A DNA stretch of 55,060 bases from Deltaproteobacteria bacterium (GTDB lineage: Bacteria; Desulfobacterota; Desulfomonilia; UBA1062), in contig JALNWY010000003.1 in NCBI GenBank assembly GCA_023230665.1, positions 1 to 55,060 on the forward strand, in the 5' to 3' direction. The stretch's first letter is position 1. Each line of letters begins with the position of its first letter. Shown here one piece after another: positions 8,184-15,930 of the stretch. Both the position numbers and the translations under genes were made by a program. The notes beneath the pieces were generated by a model. It did no database searches, had not been told where the DNA came from, and was given only the letters and a program-made list of their open reading frames with translations.

Positions 8184-9314
8184 TCACCTCAGTGCGATCC
8201 GCAGCAGAGGCCAGAGCCGGTCCATGTGCTTAAGGTCCCGGATGCGGCCGAAGATCCCGGCTCGCAGGGTGGAATAGATCAGATTGTGCCTGCGCAGATC
8301 GCGCATGGGGGGAGAGCCCTGGATGCCCTGCTCGAGTTTCTCTGTCGTGTCCGCGGTCCATGCTCCGGACTGCAAGGCCCTTGCGCCCAGTCTGCCCGCA
8401 GTATAGCCCAGGAGAAAGGAGGTCCTGATCCCGCTCCCTCCCCGCGACTGGACGTGCCCCAGCACATCGCCCGCCATGACAAGCCTGTCTTCGGGGCAAC
8501 AGGGCGAGATCATTCTGCCCATGGGGATCGCTGTCTTCAGAGAATAAAAGGGCGTGGTACCTTCAAGCCTCTCCCTGAACACTTCGTGGGCCTGTGTGAA
8601 CTCATCGAAGGAGACAGCGCCGGGTTTGCGGCCCCGGGCATAACCCATGAGGATGATCTCGGCCTCGTCCTTTGCCCGGGGAAAAATGGTGGCGATGGTC
8701 AGGGAGCCGCCATGGACGTGGAAGTGGTATTCGAACCGGTCGGCCGGGCCGGTGTATCCCCGCACGAGCCGCTTGGAAACGGGCATGTCCATGCCCGCGC
8801 GGTCAATGCTCAGGACCCGGGATGCAGGGTCTTCGCACCCGCCGCAGGAAAAGACCGCCTTTGTCTTAAGCTCCTCTTCCATGAAACCGCCCACCATGGC
8901 CCTCACCCCTGCGATCCGGCCCTGCTCCCGGATAAAGCCCACCACGGTGGAGGCGGGCAATATCCTGGCCCCCGCAGCCTCTGCCACGCATGCCATGGCC
9001 TGGATGAAATCAGGCCAGGAGATGATGAGGTTGGGGTTGTCGATAGTGCGGTCCACCCGTCTCAGGCCGGTGTGGGAGAAGTATGATCTCCTGTTGATCC
9101 GCCGGATGGTCTGTTTCGCAAAGAACCCTTCTCCCAGCAATCCGTCCATCTTGCGGTCAAAGCGGATGGTCTCCCCTCTCCTCTTCGCTCCGATCCGGTC
9201 CTGCATCTCGAGGACGGCTACATCCACCCCATGCCGGGCAAGGGCCAGTGCAGTGCCGAGCCCTGCGGGGCCGGCGCCGATCACCAGCACGTCGGCAAAG
9301 AATTTTCCTCCCAT
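8184..9314 (-). CDS. NAD(P)/FAD-dependent oxidoreductase, geranylgeranyl reductase-like
   Basis: 376 aa. The N-terminal FAD-binding motif is VLVIGAGPAGLGTALALARHG with the following acidic residue in VAVLEMQD. The central MVGGFMEEELKTKAVFSCGG and the later RLVMAGDVLGHVQSRGGSGI (the GD...G segment of group A flavoproteins) fit the geranylgeranyl reductase/digeranylgeranylglycerophospholipid reductase group. Start: GGAGGG 4 nt before ATG. It may reduce isoprenoid double bonds or oxidise another substrate; the subfamily cannot be fixed by eye. It lies 10 bp downstream of the primase-like gene in the same direction, with no functional link visible. The 153 bp between it and the ABC-F gene shows nothing recognisable. 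Confidence 0.75.
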   Translation of the reverse strand: MGGKFFADVLVIGAGPAGLGTALALARHGVDVAVLEMQDRIGAKRRGETIRFDRKMDGLLGEGFFAKQTIRRINRRSYFSHTGLRRVDRTIDNPNLIISWPDFIQAMACVAEAAGARILPASTVVGFIREQGRIAGVRAMVGGFMEEELKTKAVFSCGGCEDPASRVLSIDRAGMDMPVSKRLVRGYTGPADRFEYHFHVHGGSLTIATIFPRAKDEAEIILMGYARGRKPGAVSFDEFTQAHEVFRERLEGTTPFYSLKTAIPMGRMISPCCPEDRLVMAGDVLGHVQSRGGSGIRTSFLLGYTAGRLGARALQSGAWTADTTEKLEQGIQGSPPMRDLRRHNLIYSTLRAGIFGRIRDLKHMDRLWPLLRIALR

Positions 9315-9324
9315 TTCTCCCTCC

Positions 9325-10404
9325 TCATGTCATGTACCCACGCATGAACTCCTCTCTGTCACAGGCCTTTTTCAGGAGCCTGCGGAAATCCTTGAGCTCA
9401 GTGGCCCTGATGAAGTGGTCCAAGTCTTCATATTCATCTCCCAGCGGCAGGAAAGCAGCCTGCATGCCCCGCGACTCCACGAGGCCGGCGGCCCGGAGCA
9501 TCAGATCCTTCCTTTCTCTGCCGCTGCCCACGCAGAGGATGCATCTTGCGGTCCCATACGATGCGATGGTGTCGCACTGGCCCGCACTCAGGCCTGATTT
9601 GCCGATGCCCGCCACGGGCTGGAGGCCGATCCGGTCAACGAGGAGCGCGTCGAGGAGACCCTCCACCACGAGCAGGTCCTCGCTGCCCCGGTGTTTGTAC
9701 AGGAGAAAAGGCGCGTCACTGAGAAGGGATAGGTCGGTCAGTGCCCGGTAGGCCTCTGGTCCCTTTTTCGTGACATCCCTGCCGATCATCCCCATGAGCC
9801 TGCCCGCAGTGTCGCGGTAGGGTATGGTGAGCCGGAACTCCTCGGCATCCCGGGACCATACGGCATCGAGCACCGTATCGAGAAATTCGTGAGTCAGCCC
9901 TTGCGACATGAGGTATTCCCTGGTCTGGCAATACCCGGGATAAAAACCGAACGAGGAGCCTTCCACCTCCCCCATGGCATATCTCCGGTTGTACAGGTAA
10001 AAGAGCTCCTTTTCGCCGGCAGGCGAATAGAGGCTGGTGCTGAAGAACCCTGCCATGAGCTCAAGCAGGATGGTCCGGCTCAGCTCGTCGTCCCACGCCG
10101 ACTTGTCATAGGCGGCCGGCTCGATCCCCGCCTCGCTTGCCAGCAGCAAGAAGGCTCCGAAGAAGTCCTTGCCTGTCTTGAGCTGAAGATAGCTGAGCCA
10201 GTCGCCTCGCGCGCCGCACACAAAGCAGAAATATTCCGGCCTGTCCGGGTAGATGATAAAGGTGGGATGCTCGTCTTTGTGGAACGGGCAGCAGGCGATA
10301 TGACTGTCTCCCTTTTTCCGAAGCCCTTCCAGGCCCTGAAAGAGTTTTTTCTGATATTGCCTGCTCAGCAGGATGCCGTATATGCGCTCGATATCCTGAA
10401 TCAT
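9325..10404 (-). CDS. CHC2 zinc-finger and Toprim primase-like protein
   Basis: 359 aa. Residues 39-63 carry the CHC2 zinc ribbon of DnaG-type primases (CPFH then CFVC). A catalytic-core-like middle follows, and a Toprim segment, DLLVVEGLLDALLVDRIG, contains the conserved Glu. It is much shorter than DnaG (about 600 aa) and has no recognisable helicase-binding C-terminus. I placed the start at 10404, where AAGGAG lies 9 nt upstream, rather than at 10455, which has no ribosome site. Such stand-alone CHC2-Toprim proteins often come from phage or plasmids, but no phage genes flank this one. Role unknown. Confidence 0.7.
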   Translation of the reverse strand: MIQDIERIYGILLSRQYQKKLFQGLEGLRKKGDSHIACCPFHKDEHPTFIIYPDRPEYFCFVCGARGDWLSYLQLKTGKDFFGAFLLLASEAGIEPAAYDKSAWDDELSRTILLELMAGFFSTSLYSPAGEKELFYLYNRRYAMGEVEGSSFGFYPGYCQTREYLMSQGLTHEFLDTVLDAVWSRDAEEFRLTIPYRDTAGRLMGMIGRDVTKKGPEAYRALTDLSLLSDAPFLLYKHRGSEDLLVVEGLLDALLVDRIGLQPVAGIGKSGLSAGQCDTIASYGTARCILCVGSGRERKDLMLRAAGLVESRGMQAAFLPLGDEYEDLDHFIRATELKDFRRLLKKACDREEFMRGYMT

Positions 10405-10545
10405 CCGGGAGAACTCCTTGTCCTGAAGTATGAATATTCTGTTTTTTAACGGCATTCACGCTAAATTGCAACGGGGTGATTCATGCCTTATGCCTTCTTG
10501 GTACTGTGGCCGGTTAAAAGCTGCTGAGAGAGATTCTCGTCTTGC

Positions 10546-11589
10546 CTACATGAAGCCCTGCCCGAAGAACAGGTCGATGCCCCCTGTCTGGACGAGGTAG
10601 AACACCATGGGCAAGAAGATCATAACGAGAAACGCGAGCCAGGCGATCCGGGAGAGCCGGATCATCCCGATCTGGGAACGCTCGATGCGTTCTTTTGCGC
10701 TCGGGTAATGCTTTAGCAGAAGATTCAGTACGCCCGGGAAGATCCCGAGCAGAGAGGCCAGGAAGAGAGGGATGTAGATGCCGTACCCATAGTGATGGTA
10801 TTCGCTCTGCAGGATGCAGAACGGACAGTGCAGGGCGGGCATCTGATGGATGTAGGGACTGGCAAAGGCGATCACCCCTGCCATGCCCAGAAAGAAACCC
10901 GCAGCAGAGAAAAGCGCATGCAGGGTCCTGCCCCACACCATTTTCTCGAAGCTTATCGCGCGCGAGAGGGCGAGAAAAACGGCAAAGTAGATCCCGACCA
11001 GCCACCTGGTGCTCTCCGGAGGCAGGGACGCCACTGAGGATGCATAGCTCTGCCCTCCACCGGGCTCGAACACCACCCCGCAGCATGAGGTGATCACGTT
11101 CGGATCGAGCTTGGAGAAATAGGCGACCTGAAACGAGACATCGAGCAGGAGAAAGGGGAAGAGCGCCAGGGTATAGGCATTCTTCAGCCGCGTGAGCGGA
11201 AACCCTTCAACATCCGCGTCTATGCGGTTGAGCACGATCCACAGGCCATACACGAAGACGCCCGCGATCTTGGTATACAGCGCAGCATATCCCCAGAACT
11301 CGTTTTGGCCCAGCACGCCGATCGGGCACATGGCGCCCGGGATGAAGGGGACGAGCGAATCGTTGGTGCGCTCGAACACGATGAGAGAGAGGATCCCGGA
11401 GACCAGGCTCCACGACACGATGATCGCGACCAGCTCCGAGCGGCGCTCCAGATCAATCTGCCCGGGGTCGTACGATGACGTGTCCCATCTCCGGATGATC
11501 TTGAGAGCGCTGACAAAGGCCACAGCATTGATGAGCACGATGCCGATCTGACCGATGATGAGCGAGAGCACCCAGGAATTCCAGATCAC
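10546..11589 (-). CDS. Polytopic membrane protein with CxxC motif, last gene of nos operon (unknown function)
   Basis: 347 aa with about eight hydrophobic segments. I do not recognise the family. Notable residues are Cys88 (GAMCPIG), the pair Cys169-Cys170 (ITSCCG) and Cys255-x-x-Cys258 in ALHCPFCILQSEYHH, flanked by His248, His254, His264 and His265. The CPFCILQ sequence at the edge of a membrane helix recalls the DsbB-type CxxCI(Y/Q)R motif, so a thiol-redox or copper role is possible but unproven. It follows the LolD-like ATPase by 16 bp and is the last gene of the unbroken minus-strand series that starts at 28642. Confidence 0.6.
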   Translation of the reverse strand: MIWNSWVLSLIIGQIGIVLINAVAFVSALKIIRRWDTSSYDPGQIDLERRSELVAIIVSWSLVSGILSLIVFERTNDSLVPFIPGAMCPIGVLGQNEFWGYAALYTKIAGVFVYGLWIVLNRIDADVEGFPLTRLKNAYTLALFPFLLLDVSFQVAYFSKLDPNVITSCCGVVFEPGGGQSYASSVASLPPESTRWLVGIYFAVFLALSRAISFEKMVWGRTLHALFSAAGFFLGMAGVIAFASPYIHQMPALHCPFCILQSEYHHYGYGIYIPLFLASLLGIFPGVLNLLLKHYPSAKERIERSQIGMIRLSRIAWLAFLVMIFLPMVFYLVQTGGIDLFFGQGFM

Positions 11590-11605
11590 GAGCCCTTTCC
11601 TCTCG

Positions 11606-12286
11606 TCAGCCGCATGTCAGGCGGCCGTCTTTCATGGTCAACACCCGATCCGGCAGGTCGCTTTTGATGATGAGCGGATCGTGAGAGCAGATCAGCAGGG
11701 TTTTTCCTTCTGACTTAAGCTCGCGGAATATCGCGATGACCTCTTCGGATAGCCTGCTGTCGAGGTGGGCTGTGGGCTCGTCGACCAGCATGAGGTCAGG
11801 GTCGGCGATCAGCGCTCTGGCCAGGGCCAGCCGCTGCTTCTCCCCGCCTGAGAGAGTGGCGGCCGGGGAGCGGGCCTTGTCGAGCATCCTGAACCTCTCA
11901 AGCAGCTCGGAGCTCCTTGCCTGCATCCGCGAAAGAGAGGGCCCTGCCGGGTATTGCACGATGTTCATGTTTTCGAGGACCGTCAGATCGGGGATCAGGT
12001 TGAACTCCTGGAACAGCACTCCGATATTGCTGCGGCGGAACAAGGTCCGGAATCGCTCGGACATCAGGGTGGTCTCCTTGCCCAGTATCTTCACCCTCCC
12101 CGCGGTCGGGCGGCTCATCAGCCCGATGATCGAGAGCAGTGTGGTCTTACCCGAACCGCTGGGTCCTGCAATAACCTCGATCGAGCCTTTCTCGATCTCC
12201 AGGCATACATCGGACAGGGCCTGATAGCGGTTCTCGCCGTCCGGGTTAAACACCTTTCCGACCGATTCGAGACTGACTACGCTCAT
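11606..12286 (-). CDS. ABC transporter ATPase, LolD/MacB type
   Basis: 226 aa, the normal length for LolD, FtsE or MacB-type ATPases. Walker A GPSGSGKTTL (about 41-50), Q-loop FQEFNL, signature LSGGEKQRLALARALI, Walker B LMLVDEPTAHLD, H-loop CSHD. The start overlaps the stop of the permease gene upstream by 4 bp (ATGA), so the two are a coupled pair. The partner is an FtsX-like permease. This is a second ABC system in the nos operon beside NosFY. MacB/LolD-type ATPases power mechanotransmission across the periplasm rather than simple import; the substrate here is unknown. Confidence 0.85.
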   Translation of the reverse strand: MSVVSLESVGKVFNPDGENRYQALSDVCLEIEKGSIEVIAGPSGSGKTTLLSIIGLMSRPTAGRVKILGKETTLMSERFRTLFRRSNIGVLFQEFNLIPDLTVLENMNIVQYPAGPSLSRMQARSSELLERFRMLDKARSPAATLSGGEKQRLALARALIADPDLMLVDEPTAHLDSRLSEEVIAIFRELKSEGKTLLICSHDPLIIKSDLPDRVLTMKDGRLTCG

Positions 12287-13449
12287 TTTCTGAACACCAC
12301 CTCAGGGTCTATGATGCAGGAACGCCACACCGGGACAATCCCCACCACGATGTAGGGGATCACGGTCAGAAAGAGTAGAGCTACCACCTCGGTGACGTTC
12401 ACCGCCGGCACCAGGGGATAGGAGGGATAGATCGCGGACCAACCGGTGAGCGCGAGCATGAGGCCCGGCGCCCCGAGGAGATAGACATACCCGTAGGCCG
12501 CGACAAACCCCAGCAGGAAGCCGGTGAGCGAGAGCACCACCGACTGGAGCATGTTGACGCGGATCACGTCCCGGGTCTCCCATCCCAGTGCCTTCAGGAT
12601 CGCGATCTCCATCTGCTCCTCGCGGGAAAGCCCTGCGGCACGATCGTACGCAAGAATGAAGAAGGCCAGCAGGCAGCTTATGGAGATCGTGGTGAGAAAC
12701 CCGCTGCGGAAGCCGAACATGGTGCCGTAGCTGCTCACGAGCTGGTCTTTGACGACCACCCGCGCGCCCGGAAACAGGTTGAGCACCTTCTGGGACACGT
12801 TGGCCACCTCGACCGGGTTCGGTACCGAGATTGCGATGTCCCAGGCCTCTGCCTCGGACAATCCGAAAAGCTCCCGGGCATCGGCTGAGGACATGGCGAT
12901 GAGGTCGTAGGTCCACAGGGCCACGCCGGAGTGAAACGACTTCACCGTGGTGAAGGTCATGGGGCTGCCGTCGGGCCGTTCGAGCTGTATACGCCCGCCG
13001 ATCTTCATCCCGCGCGCCTCCATGATCCCCTCTCCTGCCGCGATCTCCCGACTGCCCAGGGACGGCACCACATCTCCCAGGGATGAGTGCTCCTCATCCA
13101 TCTTCTCTGGGGGCACGCCCATGATGGTGTAGTTGGCGCCGGTGTACCGGTCGAAATAATACCCCCATACCCTGGGTATGACCTCGCTGACGCCTACAAT
13201 CCCCTGCAGGTCCCGGGCCCATGAGACCGGCAGGGGAAGCTGTCTGCCGGACTTGAGATTCTGCACGATGATGTCGGGCTGGTGCTCGAGCCCAGTCAGG
13301 CTCTCCTTGTACAGCGAGCCCGAGATAAAATGAATGCAGGCGAAGATCATCACCACCAGGGCGAATATCACCACGATGGACGCATTCTTCATCTTCCGGC
13401 GCAGCAGCGCACGGATGGCATAATCGAACTGGTAGAAAAAAGCCCTCAT
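12283..13449 (-). CDS. FtsX/MacB-like ABC permease
   Basis: 388 aa with the usual FtsX/MacB topology: an N-terminal membrane helix (about 20-45), a large periplasmic domain (about 46-265) and three C-terminal helices, the first beginning around FLTTISISCLLAFFILAY. GEGIMEARGMKIGGRIQL in the periplasmic part is typical of MacB core domains. It overlaps both neighbours by ATGA junctions (12283-12286 and 13446-13449), so the 115-aa protein, this permease and the ATPase form one translation-coupled unit. Probably moves or extracts a periplasmic or membrane-attached substrate needed for the nos system; substrate not deducible. Confidence 0.8.
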   Translation of the reverse strand: MRAFFYQFDYAIRALLRRKMKNASIVVIFALVVMIFACIHFISGSLYKESLTGLEHQPDIIVQNLKSGRQLPLPVSWARDLQGIVGVSEVIPRVWGYYFDRYTGANYTIMGVPPEKMDEEHSSLGDVVPSLGSREIAAGEGIMEARGMKIGGRIQLERPDGSPMTFTTVKSFHSGVALWTYDLIAMSSADARELFGLSEAEAWDIAISVPNPVEVANVSQKVLNLFPGARVVVKDQLVSSYGTMFGFRSGFLTTISISCLLAFFILAYDRAAGLSREEQMEIAILKALGWETRDVIRVNMLQSVVLSLTGFLLGFVAAYGYVYLLGAPGLMLALTGWSAIYPSYPLVPAVNVTEVVALLFLTVIPYIVVGIVPVWRSCIIDPEVVFRK

Positions 13450-13793
13450 GGATTGCCTTTCAGATCTCTTTGAGAAGGTCCGTCTATATGCAGCCTCGTT
13501 TCCACGCCGGGGAAATCAGTGGCCGACCACGCCATGCCCGCGGGAAGGTAGTCGCGCTGGCCCGGAAAATCCGGAAAGGCCGAGCCCGGATAGGTGAGGC
13601 TCCGGTGCCTGATGTAGCGCGCGCTGTTGTTCACGGCGACATCGGCGCTCACCATCAACGGGGCAAGCTCTTTCAGATCGTGTTTCAGGCGATCGAACCC
13701 TGCTCCGCCCCTGAGCCCGTTATCCATGACTGCACTCAAGGCCAGCATCAGCAGGATACCCAGTATCACCAGATATGACTTGACATGCTTCAT
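13446..13793 (-). CDS. Small membrane-anchored periplasmic protein of the nos-linked ABC unit (unknown)
   Basis: 115 aa. One N-terminal hydrophobic segment (VKSYLVILGILLMLALSAV) acts as signal anchor, followed by a hydrophilic domain with YIRHRSLTYPGSAFPDFPGQRDYLPAGM. It has no cysteine and no domain I recognise. Its stop overlaps the permease start (ATGA), so it is probably made with the FtsX/LolD-like ABC pair and could be its periplasmic partner. Short and of unknown function, but the tight coupling argues that it is a real gene. Confidence 0.6.
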   Translation of the reverse strand: MKHVKSYLVILGILLMLALSAVMDNGLRGGAGFDRLKHDLKELAPLMVSADVAVNNSARYIRHRSLTYPGSAFPDFPGQRDYLPAGMAWSATDFPGVETRLHIDGPSQRDLKGNP

Positions 13794-13838
13794 CTTACCG
13801 ACCGTCCGGGCGATCCCGTGAAGACGCGGAAAAAGCCC

Positions 13839-14381
13839 TCACTTCGTTACCCGCCCCCCGCCTTTTCGTGCACCTTGAATGTGTTCCTCGGTCACCTCGC
13901 CAAACGCGAGGATCTCCTGGCCGAAATAGTCACGGCTCAGGGTCTCGGCGCACTGCAATCCTTTTACCGGGACGATATCCCACCCCATGGGACCCACCAG
14001 GGTCGAGCCCGCCACGAACCTCATCTCGGGGTCGCGTGCGTTGACGGGCCTGGCCGTGTAGTAGTCCGTGACCCAGATTACCTTGAGATCGTCCAGTGCC
14101 TTGCCCGGATGATACTTGTCCAGGTGGAAGAGATTGTGAAAGAAGCACTTGGGTGAGCAGTGAAAGGCCTTTGTGCCGTCCGTGAATACATACCCCGCCA
14201 TCCAGTGCGGATACTTGTGCACGAACATCCCGCACACCGGACACCGGTCTTTTTTCGCAGGCCTGGGAAACGAGTCTGCGAGCAACGTTAGCGGACTGAT
14301 CAGTCCGCTAACGGGCGAGAGAACAAGGAGTCCCAGTACCATCCCTGTCTGCTTGAGAAGACGTCTTCTGCCTGTCTCCAT
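13839..14381 (-). CDS. NosL-domain protein with twin-arginine signal
   Basis: 180 aa from the ATG at 14381 (AGAGG 7 nt upstream); the frame is open further up but without a ribosome site. The N-terminus METGRRRLLKQTG is a good twin-arginine motif followed by a hydrophobic stretch. The mature part resembles NosL: Cys47-x-x-Cys50-Gly-Met (RCPVCGM) and Cys75-x3-Cys79 (HCSPKC). Classical NosL is a Cu(I)-binding lipoprotein that delivers copper to apo-NosZ. Tat rather than lipoprotein targeting would suggest export of a folded, perhaps metal-loaded form (inference). A perfect 28-bp palindrome lies inside its signal-peptide region. Confidence 0.7.
   Translation of the reverse strand: METGRRRLLKQTGMVLGLLVLSPVSGLISPLTLLADSFPRPAKKDRCPVCGMFVHKYPHWMAGYVFTDGTKAFHCSPKCFFHNLFHLDKYHPGKALDDLKVIWVTDYYTARPVNARDPEMRFVAGSTLVGPMGWDIVPVKGLQCAETLSRDYFGQEILAFGEVTEEHIQGARKGGGRVTK
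14286..14313. repeat. Perfect 28-bp palindrome inside the nosL-like coding sequence
   Basis: The arms CGTTAGCGGACTGA and TCAGTCCGCTAACG join with no spacer. It encodes part of the hydrophobic signal region (PVSGLISPL) on the minus strand. No T-run follows on either strand, so it is not an intrinsic terminator. Confidence 0.8.
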
Positions 14382-14406
14382 TCTCATGCCTCTGCTTTTT
14401 TGGGTC

Positions 14407-14446
14407 CTCATTCTCAAGTCCGATTCTTTAAAGACTTGAGAATGAG
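14407..14446. repeat. Perfect inverted repeat, 14-bp arms and 12-nt loop, between two nosL-type genes
   Basis: Arms CTCATTCTCAAGTC (14407-14420) and GACTTGAGAATGAG (14433-14446). It sits between the stop of the NosL-cytochrome c gene and the start of the Tat-NosL gene. In the minus-strand transcript it would form a stable hairpin about 26 nt before the ATG, followed by A-rich rather than U-rich sequence. Possible roles are RNA processing or protection. Confidence 0.75.
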
Positions 14447-14561
14447 TGATCACATTCCCCGCTGCTTGCGGTTTCAGCCGGGCCCAGAGCTTGCCGTTGA
14501 ATGCCCGTGCCACTGGTGGAATTTCCACCGCCGGGCCCGTAAAATCCGGGCTCGACCACTC

Positions 14562-15341
14562 TCACTGGGCGACCGGTTCTCTTAATCCCCAGACATAGAT
14601 CATGAGCGCCTGCAGCTCTGGCGGGGTTATCCTGCCCTGAAACGAGTTCTTCGCATGTTTTTTGTCCATGATCGCATCTTTGAGAACTGGCTTGCTGCTC
14701 ATGCGCTGGGCGAACCGCGGCGAGGTGAAGGCCGTGGCCTTTCCGAATCCCTTCCCGTCGATGCCGTGGCATGCGAAGCATCTATACTCCTCCGCCACTT
14801 TCCTGCCCATGAGCTGCATCTTGCCCATTTTCTCCGTCAGCATCCGGTTGTCCCTGTCCATGCCCGCATACACCATGCTGAGCGTCTTCTCGAACGAGAG
14901 GATCTCTCCGCCGTGCTCTGCCTGAAATTTCTTTGCCTCTTCGAGAGATGAAAACGCCTTTTTGCTCACCACGGTCATGACTCCGGGCAGATCGCTGCCT
15001 ACGAGATAACGGGCCTGCTCCACGGAGAAAAATTCTCCGGACGCGAAGTCGGCCACATCTATCTTCGCAATTTCTCCTTTGCCCTTCCGGTAGTCTTTGG
15101 CCGCACAGTGGATGCTGCAGTACCCTATGACCCTGCCATCAGTATAGTGGAGCCGGTGGCAGGTCGACCGGTATACATCAAGGTCCATGCCGCATAAAGG
15201 GCACCACTTCTGATTCCACTCTTTCGATTCGCTGTCTTTGCTTTCCTCATTCTGGAAAGCGGACGTACATGAAACTGCCAGCACGACAATCATGAGCACC
15301 GCCCCGGCCAGGAAGGCTATTTTTTCCCATCTGTACCTCAT
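14562..15341 (-). CDS. NosL-like lipoprotein fused to a cytochrome c domain
   Basis: 259 aa. The signal peptide ends in the lipobox-like LAVSC (Cys25). The NosL-like part has Cys47-x-x-Cys50-Gly-Met (WCPLCGM) and Cys75-x3-Cys79 (YCSIHC), the same spacing as in the next gene. A C-terminal class I cytochrome c domain carries Cys188-Phe-Ala-Cys191-His (YRCFACHGIDGKG), with likely axial ligands among the Met residues of MSSKPVLKDAIM. The combination of a copper-chaperone fold and a single haem is unusual and suggests redox control of the copper or electron delivery to it. Lipidated, facing the periplasm. 180 bp before the Tat-NosL gene. Confidence 0.75.
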   Translation of the reverse strand: MRYRWEKIAFLAGAVLMIVVLAVSCTSAFQNEESKDSESKEWNQKWCPLCGMDLDVYRSTCHRLHYTDGRVIGYCSIHCAAKDYRKGKGEIAKIDVADFASGEFFSVEQARYLVGSDLPGVMTVVSKKAFSSLEEAKKFQAEHGGEILSFEKTLSMVYAGMDRDNRMLTEKMGKMQLMGRKVAEEYRCFACHGIDGKGFGKATAFTSPRFAQRMSSKPVLKDAIMDKKHAKNSFQGRITPPELQALMIYVWGLREPVAQ

Positions 15342-15389
15342 TTTTATTTCTTTCGCCCCTCCCTCGTATTTTTTTAAATCGTATGATCA

Positions 15390-15923
15390 TTACTGCCCGC
15401 TTATTGATTCCATGGATTCAAGGCCCTTTTCCAGGTATTCCTCGTCGACCCAGCCCATGAGGATGTCCCTGATCTTCCCGTCCCGGTCGATGAGAAAGTT
15501 GCAGGGAATGCCCTTGATCCCGTAGGAGCGGGCCACCTGCGAGCCCGCGTCCAGAAGGATGGGGAACTGGGTATCGTGCATCTTGACGAACTCTTCCACG
15601 TGCACCTGCGGCTGATCCACGTTGACGCCCAGTATCTCGAAATCCGGATACTTTTGTTTCAGCCTCTGGTAGGCGCCGCCCATGTCGTCGAACTCCTCGT
15701 GGCACCGCGGGCACCAGTCGGCCCAGAAGTGGAGGTGTACGATCCTTCCCCGATAATCGCTGAGCTTATGAGACTCCCCTTTGAGGTCCCGAAGCTGGAA
15801 GTCGATCGCCTGCTTCCCGATCCGTGGGCCGTCCTCTCCGTTGCACGAGGCGAGCGCGAGCAGAAAGAGGGCAACCATGGTGAGAAGACCGAATCCGTGC
15901 GTCAACTTATCCGCCCTGTGCAT
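15390..15923 (-). CDS. TlpA-like thioredoxin-fold lipoprotein
   Basis: 177 aa from ATG 15923; a longer reading frame would overlap nosY and has no lipobox in the right place. The signal peptide ends in LALASC (Cys27). The mature domain is AhpC-TSA/redoxin type: GKQAIDFQLRDLKG, FWADWCPRCHEEF with active-site Cys71-x-x-Cys74, and the cis-Pro region GIKGIPCNFLIDRDGKI. TlpA/ResA-like proteins reduce disulfides in the periplasm, for cytochrome c apoproteins or copper-binding sites. Placed between nosY and two NosL-type genes, it probably keeps copper-binding cysteines reduced, though a cytochrome c role is equally possible. Confidence 0.8.
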   Translation of the reverse strand: MHRADKLTHGFGLLTMVALFLLALASCNGEDGPRIGKQAIDFQLRDLKGESHKLSDYRGRIVHLHFWADWCPRCHEEFDDMGGAYQRLKQKYPDFEILGVNVDQPQVHVEEFVKMHDTQFPILLDAGSQVARSYGIKGIPCNFLIDRDGKIRDILMGWVDEEYLEKGLESMESISGQ

Positions 15924-15930
15924 AACCACG

